Assembly: GCF_022605165.1 (NCBI RefSeq)
Contig: NC_063069.1
Coordinates: forward strand, 2,914,001 to 2,978,000
Direction of reading: 5' to 3'
Length of the DNA stretch: 64,000 nucleotides
Source: Purpureocillium takamizusanense
Lineage: Eukaryota; Ascomycota; Sordariomycetes; Hypocreales; Ophiocordycipitaceae
This document shows positions 56,817-64,000 of the stretch, piece after piece. A program made the translations under genes and the position numbers. The number at the start of each line of letters is the position of its first letter. The stretch's first letter is position 1. Under the pieces are notes generated by a model, which saw only the letters and a program-made list of their open reading frames with translations, was not told where the DNA came from and made no database searches.

Positions 56817-57179
56817 TTAAGTAACTTAATAAGCTTTATAAAAGCCTTATAGTATTAATATTAAAAGTTATAATTATAGATAAAAAATAAGCTTTTTATA
56901 TAGCCTTTATAAGGGTCTTTCTTAATATATAATAATAGCTATATATATATTATATCTTAGCTAATATTAAGGCTAAGATTAATATTTATTAAAAGGATAA
57001 AGAAAGTAATAATAATAATAGCGATAATAACGATAATAATAATAGCGATTAGCTTATTAATACTTAAGTTACTAAATTAAAGCTTAACCTTAACCTTAAA
57101 GATTATAATTATATATAATAAAAGGTAAAAGAAAGTATCTTAAGCTTATTAAATACTTAATATAAGGGGCTTAGCCTAA

Positions 57180-57480
57180 TAAGAGCCTAGAGCGCGGCCC
57201 TAAGTGTAATAACGCTATATATAGCTAGGACCTTATATTAACCTAGGCCCACAGCTAGTTACGTAAGGCTATATATAGTAGGCAGCTATATAGGGGCCCG
57301 GGGGGGGGGAGGCGGCGAGCTAGGGGCTATAGAGACGGCGACGGCGATAGCGATAAGGGCTCTAAGAGCCTAGCCTATAAAGACTCTAACGATATCTATC
57401 TCGAACGTTAGCTCGAACCGGCATACCTCCGCGCCCTATAGGGCAGAACGTAGCAATAAGGGAAGGGGAGGTAAGGGACT
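57180..57480. other. GC-richer island within the AT-rich tract
   Basis: About 300 bp with a G9 run (57302-57310 region), GGCGACGGCGATAGCG repeats and CTCGAACC/CCGCGCCC words, sharply different from the flanks. It abuts the TTA microsatellite. No open frame is convincing. It may be sequence that never entered a RIP-targeted duplication. Confidence 0.6.
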
Positions 57481-57482
57481 TA

Positions 57483-57642
<160 letters not shown>

Positions 57643-59550
57643 GAAAATAAAGGCTAAAGTAAAGAAAGTATTAAGGGCTATTTATATAGCGATTTAATAT
57701 CTTTAGGAACTAAAGTATATAGGCCTTATATTTAAGTAAGTCCCCCCCTATTTTTATATATTATTAATAATATAGTTATTAACCCCTTTATAAAGGTAAT
57801 ATTAATAACTTTAATACCCTTACCTTTACCCTTACCTTTATTACTTTAATTATTACCTTAAATAATAATACCTAGCTATTTATTAAGGTAAGTACCCTTT
57901 AAGACTACTTTATAGCGGTTAAACCTATTATTATTACCTTTATTAAGGCTTTCTTTATTATTATTATTATTATTATTATTATTTCTTTTTTAAAAAGGAA
58001 AATAAAGAAGAAAGTAAAGAAAAAGATAAAAAAAAGTAAAGGAAGAATAATTATACTTTATAAAATAGCCCCCTCTTTTTAAAAAAGGTAAAGTTAATAT
58101 TAATATTTCTTTTTAATACTTTTTATTAGCTTATTTTATAAAGTATTTATATATTTTAATATACCTTACTTTTTTAAATAGCTTTTATATTAACTTAAGA
58201 TATTTATTTTATTTAGTTAAGGCTTTTTCTTTAATTCTTTAATTATAAGGCTTTTATTAAATTATAAAGATCTTTTCTATTTTATAAAATATATTATTAC
58301 TTATTTATATTAATATAAGCTAATTATTTAAAATAATTTATTTAATATAAAGTTATTATTTATTTATTATAATTAATTTATATAGAAATAGTTATATATA
58401 CTTAAAGGTAAGTTTATTAGCTTAATTATATATAAGCTTAATATTTTATTGATTATATATTTTAAATATAATTAATTAAGCTTTTTCTTTAGTTTTATAA
58501 AACTATAATTATAAAAGTTTAATTAAATTTTATTTTTTATTTTTTATTTATTTATAAAGCTATATATATAATTAATATATTATTTTTATTTAAATAAGGT
58601 AGCTATTATTATTAAGTTATAAAGCTTTATAACTTATTTAAGTTTCGCTATAAAGGCCTATACTTTATCCTTTAATATAATATTTTAATTTACCTCTTTT
58701 ATAAAGGGAAGGGGGCTATTTATAATAAATTAAAGGTAATAACTATAAAGTATAAAAAAGGGAGATATATTAATTAAATTACTTATTTAATTATTAAGTA
58801 TAAATTAAGCTATAAATAGTTATTAATATTAATTATTTTAATTATTTTAATTATAACTAATATAGGCCTTAAAATATATTTATATTTCTTAATTAATCTT
58901 TTTAATACTTTTATTTATTTAAGGGTAATATATTATATTAAATTATTATTTAATATTGATTAGCTTATAAAAGTATTATTAAAAGCTATTTATTTAATTT
59001 ATTCTTTAATTATTTATAATAATAATAAATTAATTATATTAATAAAAATAATATTAAAAAAAGTACTTTATATATATAATAATATTTATAATAGTTATTA
59101 GCTTTAATATAACTTCTTTATTAAGCCTATTTTAGATTATTTATAAGAAATAATACTTATTTATTAAGAAAAGGTCTATAATAAAGTTTATTTATATTTA
59201 CCTATAAAATTACTTTAATATAAATAAAGGCTATAATAAACCTTTTTTATATTTCTTTTATATTTTTATATAATTATAAATATTATAATTATAAAGGAAC
59301 TTTTTAATATATTATTATATTAAAGATTAATAAAAAAACTTTTATAATAATATAATAATAATACTTTCTTTATTTAAATATTTAAAAAAAGGGAATTATA
59401 AATATATTATATTAATTAATTAACTTTTTAATTTATTTTATAAGTTTATTCCCTTAAATATAAACTTTACCTTAGCGTTTATTACTTAAAGGGCCTTAAA
59501 TACTTAAAGGTAGTTTTTATAATAAAGGTTCTTTATTATATTAAGGTTAT

Positions 59551-60325
59551 TATTAGTCTATAACTATATATATAATATAACTATATATATAATATAACTA
59601 TATATATAATATAACTATATATATAATATAACTATATATATAATATAACTATATATATAATATAACTATATATATAATATAACTATATATATAATATAAC
59701 TATATATATAATATAACTATATATATAATATAACTATATATATAATATAACTATATATATAATATAACTATATATATAATATAATTATTATTCTAGTAAA
59801 ATACCCGTCGGGTATTTAATATATATCCGACGGGTAAATTATAAAAGAGACTAGGTAATAATAGGTATAGTCTAAATTACTATATAGAGACTAGGCCTAA
59901 CCTATAACACTAGTCTCTAGCTATAACGCTACGCTAAATTTAGCTATAAGTCTAGACTAAAGACTATAACCACGCTAAATTCAGCTATAGCTACGCTAAA
60001 TTTAGCTACGCCACGCTAAATTTAGCTATAGCCACGCTGAATTTAGCTACGCTACGCTAAATTTTAGCTATATTCAGCTATAACGCCAAGCTGAAAAATA
60101 GTATTAGACCGACGGATAGATAATCAGACCGAAGGCCGAGTCTATTCTATTATATATAGGACCGTTGCCTCCTAGTCTAGATGAGATAGAAGATAAAGCA
60201 ATTTAATCACTTTACTATCTTAACTACCTATTTTATCTCTCTATTATTATTACCCCTTTTGTCTCTATATATCCCTATTTCCTTATTATCTCTACCTTCT
60301 TCTGCCTTTATCCCTCTTTCTTATA
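59551..60325 (+). mobile_element. Solo LTR, copy B (TSD GTTAT)
   Basis: 775 bp with the same ends as copy A (TATTAGTCT...CTTTCTTATA), flanked by perfect GTTAT at 59546-59550 and 60326-60330. Its extra length relative to copy A comes from a 13-unit 17-bp array directly after the left end. The downstream half is nearly identical to copy A, including ACCGACGGATAGATAATCAG and TATATATAGGACC. Confidence 0.87.
59564..59784 (+). repeat. Minisatellite, 13 x 17 bp
   Basis: The unit CTATATATATAATATAA is repeated thirteen times without a visible mismatch (221 bp), inside LTR copy B close to its left terminus. Perfection in an otherwise heavily mutated tract implies recent expansion or homogenisation. 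Confidence 0.93.
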
Positions 60326-60620
60326 GTTATACTTTATAATCTATACTTTAAGGCTAAGCCTTAAGTTAAATATATAAGCGCTATTCTTAATTATATAAAA
60401 GGTACTTTAATAAGTTATATCTTACTTTACTTTTTATTATTATAAAAAGCTTAATTTAAAGTTAGAGAATAAAGTTATTAACTTAATTAAAGTAACGCTA
60501 ATATATATATAGAGGGTACTTTAAGGGATAAATTATAAGTCCTTAACTTTATAGTCTTTTTAAATCTTTTAGTTTTAATCCTTATAAAAATATATTAAAT
60601 ATTATAATTAATTTACTTAA

Positions 60621-61215
60621 TATAAGAAAGAGGGATAAAGGTAGAGGAAGATAAAGATAATAAGGAAATAAGGATATATAGAGATAAAAGGGGTAATAAT
60701 AATAGAGAGATAAAATAGGTAGTAAAGATAGGTAAGATAATAAGGGTATTAAATTTCTTAATCTTCTATCTTATTTAGGCTAGGAGGTAATAGTCTTATA
60801 TATAATAAAATAGACTCGGCCTTTAGTTTAATACTATTTTTTAGCTTAGCGTTATAGCTAAATATAGCTAAGTATAGCTAAATTTAATATAGCTTTAGTC
60901 TTAAGTCTAGACCTATAGCTAAATTTAGTATAGCGTTATAACTAAAACCTTAATAAAGCTAGTTAAGTCTAGTCTCTATATAATAATTAAGACTATACCT
61001 ATTATTACTTAGTCTCTTATATAAATATCTATTAAATATTTATTAAATACCTAATAGGTATTTTATCTATAATATATAGTTATATTATATAGTTATATCA
61101 TATAGTTATAATATATAGTTATATTATATGGTTATATTATATAGTTATATTATATAGTTATATTATATAGTTATATTATATAGTTATATTATATAGTTAT
61201 ATTATATAGTTATAT
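60621..61215 (-). mobile_element. LTR copy C, inverted, one end decayed
   Basis: Starts TATAAGAAAGAGGG at 60621, the reverse complement of the shared right end, and runs through decayed versions of all family blocks into a 13-bp array. The expected AGACTAATA terminus is not found. The left flank is CTTAA, and TTTAA follows the array at 61216-61220, which would match after one C-to-T change, so the right border is tentative. Confidence 0.7.
61071..61215 (+). repeat. 13-bp AT-rich tandem array in LTR copy C
   Basis: About eleven copies of TATATAGTTATAT with a few substitutions. It occupies the same position in the LTR as the 17-bp array of copy B and a shorter array in copy D (62695-62750). 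Confidence 0.8.
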
Positions 61216-62264
61216 TTTAATAAATATTAATAAATTATAAAATATTTTAAGTTCTTATAGTCTATAAATATTATAAAGCTTTTATAGCTATAAAGCTTTA
61301 TTAATTATTACTTTAAATAATAAATAATCGCTAATATTTCTTTATTATAAATAAAGTAATTTTACTTAATAAAGGATAGCTTTTATAAATAAAAAGCTAT
61401 TAGTTTTTATTAATTATTTATATTTTATAAAAGTATTCCCTTTAAAGTAATTTTATTATAATCTACTTTTAAAAAAAGTAAATAAATTAAAGTCTTATTA
61501 TAAAAGAATTAAGGCCTTTATAAAGAGTTCCTTAAGAGCTTTAAATATTATTTAATATTCTTACTTTTATATAAATAAAACTTATTTTCTTATTAAAGTT
61601 ATAATTAATATTATTATATTTAAGAACTTAAATATAAAAACTTAATAATAATTAATAAATTTAAAAAAGCTTTATACCCCCTTTTATATTATTAAAGCTA
61701 GCTATTTAATAATTACTTTTATCTTTATAAGGTTTACTTTAATACCTTTACTTATATAAATAATAAATCTTAAGTATTTAATAATCTTAACTTTAAATTA
61801 ATATTTATTTAAGTTAAAATATAAGCTATAGTCTTAAAGTTATTTAAATATTTATTATACCTTTATATAATATTCGTTAATAATATTATTTATAGAAATA
61901 AGGATATTATTTATATAAATAAAGTAAAAGTTATTTAAAAAGTCTTATAATATATTATTAATATAATATTAAAAAGTTATTAAAGTATTATTAAGGTTAA
62001 ATAAAGTAACTATCTATTTAAAAAGGCTATACTTTATTTAAAAAGTAATATTTTATTCTTTTTTATTATTACTTATACTCTATAAAACGCTTATATTATA
62101 ATAAGCTTAATAAATTAATAAATATTTATTAAGTTATAAGGGTATTATTAATAAAAAAGATTAAATAATAATTTACTTTTATAATAATATTAAAGGTATA
62201 ATAATTATAGTAAAAATAAAGCTTACCCTTTAGCTTTTATATAAAAAGAATTAATATTCTTACT

Positions 62265-62760
62265 TATAAGAAAGAGGGATAAAGGCAGAGGAAGGTAAAG
62301 ATAATAAGGAAATAGGGATATATAGAGACAAAAGGGGTAATAGTAATAAAGAGATAAAATAGGTAGTTAAGATAGTAAAGGTATTAAATTGCTTAATCTT
62401 CTATCTCATCTAGACTGGGAGGCAATAGCCCTATATATAATAAAATAGACTCGGCCTTCGGTCTGATTATCTATCCGTCGGTCTAATACTATTTTTCAGC
62501 TTGGCGTTATAGCTGAATATAGCTGAATATAGCTGAATATAGCTGAATTCAGCGTGGCGTTATAGCTAGAACCTTAATAAGGCTAGTCGGGTCTAGTCTC
62601 TATATAGTAATTAGGACTATACCTATTATCGCCTAGTCTCTTATATAAATATCCGTCGGATATTTATTAAATACCCGTCGGGATATTTTATCTATAGTAT
62701 ATAGTTATATAATATATAGTTATATTATATAGTTATATTATATAGTTATATAGACTAATA
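62265..62760 (-). mobile_element. Solo LTR, copy D, inverted (TSD TTACT)
   Basis: 496 bp from TATAAGAAAG to AGACTAATA, flanked by perfect TTACT at 62260-62264 and 62761-62765. It is the shortest and among the least decayed copies, retaining CpG-containing blocks such as CCGTCGGTCTGATTATC-like sequence (reverse strand of the shared block), GGCGTTATAGCTGAATATAG and ATACCCGTCGGG. No open frame. Confidence 0.87.
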
Positions 62761-64000
62761 TTACTTTTAAGTTATTAATATTAATAAACCCTTTACTAAG
62801 AAAATTATTAAGGGTCTTTTATAATATTAATACTTTTTTATATAATATATTATATAGCGCTTTATAAAATATAAATAGGTCTTAATTATTTAAGCCTATT
62901 TTAAAAGGGATTTAATAATCTATATTAAGCTTATAGGGGTTAAGTTTATTTATCTCTTACTTTTTAAAAAATAAAAGTAAATTATAAAAGTATAATACTT
63001 AAAATTCCTTTTTTAATTTAAGCCGCTTAAATATAAGCCCTTTTTTAATATCTTATATATTAATAGCGAAAATAATTACTTTAGCTATATCATTACCTTA
63101 TTACTTTCGAATCTATTATATATATTTTATAAAGGTTAATATTATAATATAAAAGGTATCTTTTATATCCCTTAAAAATAAGCTATTAAAAAGTAGTCCT
63201 TAATAATACTATATTTATATTTATAATAAGCTATATTAAAGCTTACCTTTATATAAGACTAAATAAAACTTTATATATTATATTTAAGGTTTCCTTAAAA
63301 AGGAACTTTAAGTAAGGTATTATATAAATATAAATAAGCTATAAATAGCCCTTCATATTTATAACTGATTATATTAGCCCTTTAATAACTACCTTATTTA
63401 TAATATTTAATATACCCCTTACTTTATAAAAGGGGATCTTCTTTATTAAGACTTTAAAGTCTTAAGTCATTTCCTTATTTATAATTATATAAAATTTATA
63501 TCCTTTATTAATAAATATAAAATAAAAAGGACTTTTATTAATTAATATTATTATTATTAATAAAGTTATTTTTAAGTATTCCTTAAGCTTAAGCTTAATA
63601 AAGACTATATAATATAGCTTAATTAAATTTAATATTATAGGCTATTTCGTTAAGGTATAAAGTTAATATATTATAAGGTAGCTATTCCCTTTATAATAAA
63701 GGTATAGCCTTTTACTTTTCTTTCTTTCCCTTTTATCTTTAATAGCTTACTTAACTTAATAAGGCTTATTACCTTCCTTTATTAAGTCCCTTTAAAGGCC
63801 CCTTATATTTAAGTTAATTTTATATTTTTTAAGGTAAGTAATTAATATTATAATATTACCTTTATAATTAATAATTAAGATTATTAAAGGGTAATTTATT
63901 TATTTTATTCTTAAATAAGTAAGTTAATATTTATATTAGGCCTAACCTTTTTCTATAGCTCTTTAAAGTATAAAGTCTTCTTAAAGTTTTAGGTAATTTC

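Larger units (their letters stand above)
55190..57150 (+). repeat. Degenerate element X, second copy, split by a solo LTR
   Basis: Direct repeat of the 53700-54960 segment. Similarity runs to 56181, is broken by the 635-bp LTR (56182-56816), and resumes at 56817 with TTAAGTAACTTAATAAG and the following TATAAAAGCC, CTTAATATATAATAATAGC blocks. Confidence 0.65.

Noticed and set aside
59564..59784. CRISPR-like or centromeric satellite array
   Set aside because: Direct units have no spacers, and the array is confined to one LTR copy.
63900..64000. Telomere at the AT-rich end
   Set aside because: No TTAGGG-type repeats are present; the tract continues to the edge of the window.

Overview
The window is nuclear DNA from a filamentous ascomycete, most likely a sordariomycete and possibly Hypocreales. 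This rests on short (about 47-130 nt) GT-AG introns with CTAAC/CTGAC branch points, a pentafunctional AROM gene, an intron-bearing divergent histone H3/H4 pair, C2H2 regulators typical of these fungi, and an AT-rich tract that looks like a product of repeat-induced point mutation (RIP). The lineage is an inference; no rRNA or other marker is present. I found no tRNA, rRNA, CRISPR array or telomere repeat.

Positions 1-52,060 are ordinary gene-bearing DNA. In order: rad3 (TFIIH/NER helicase, +, ten exons including one of 10 nt); a DDHD-domain lipase (-); a sedoheptulose/fructose-bisphosphatase-like enzyme (+); a Q-rich C2H2 factor (+); prp3 (U4/U6 snRNP, -) head to head with rpa190 (RNA polymerase I largest subunit, +); a kappa-class glutathione transferase (+); histones H3 (-) and H4 (+), divergent across a 2.4-kb spacer; a second C2H2 factor with a TATA box and short upstream ORF (+); aro1/AROM (-); and a 2,538-residue neurofibromin/IRA-type RasGAP in fifteen exons (-). 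They are mostly unrelated housekeeping genes, not one pathway. Two C2H2 genes each lie downstream of about 5 kb without a recognisable gene. Many intergenic stretches carry clusters of short palindromic words such as GGTACC, CCTAGG and TACGTA.

At about 52,235, under 200 bp upstream of the RasGAP start codon, composition drops abruptly to very high A+T and stays there to 64,000. This tract has no coding capacity. It is a graveyard of transposon copies rich in TpA. Within it are four copies of one LTR-like element (two in each orientation). Three have intact ends and perfect 5-bp target duplications (TTAAG, GTTAT, TTACT), so they are independent solo LTRs. Their termini read TA...TA where TG...CA is expected, exactly the change RIP would make. 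Each carries an AT-rich tandem array at the same internal place, with different units and copy numbers (13 x 17 bp in one). One LTR lies inside the second copy of an older duplicated element, whose first copy preserves the empty site.

All exon structures were deduced by hand from splice signals, reading-frame continuity and remembered family conservation; the phases of every multi-exon model close correctly. No database search was run.
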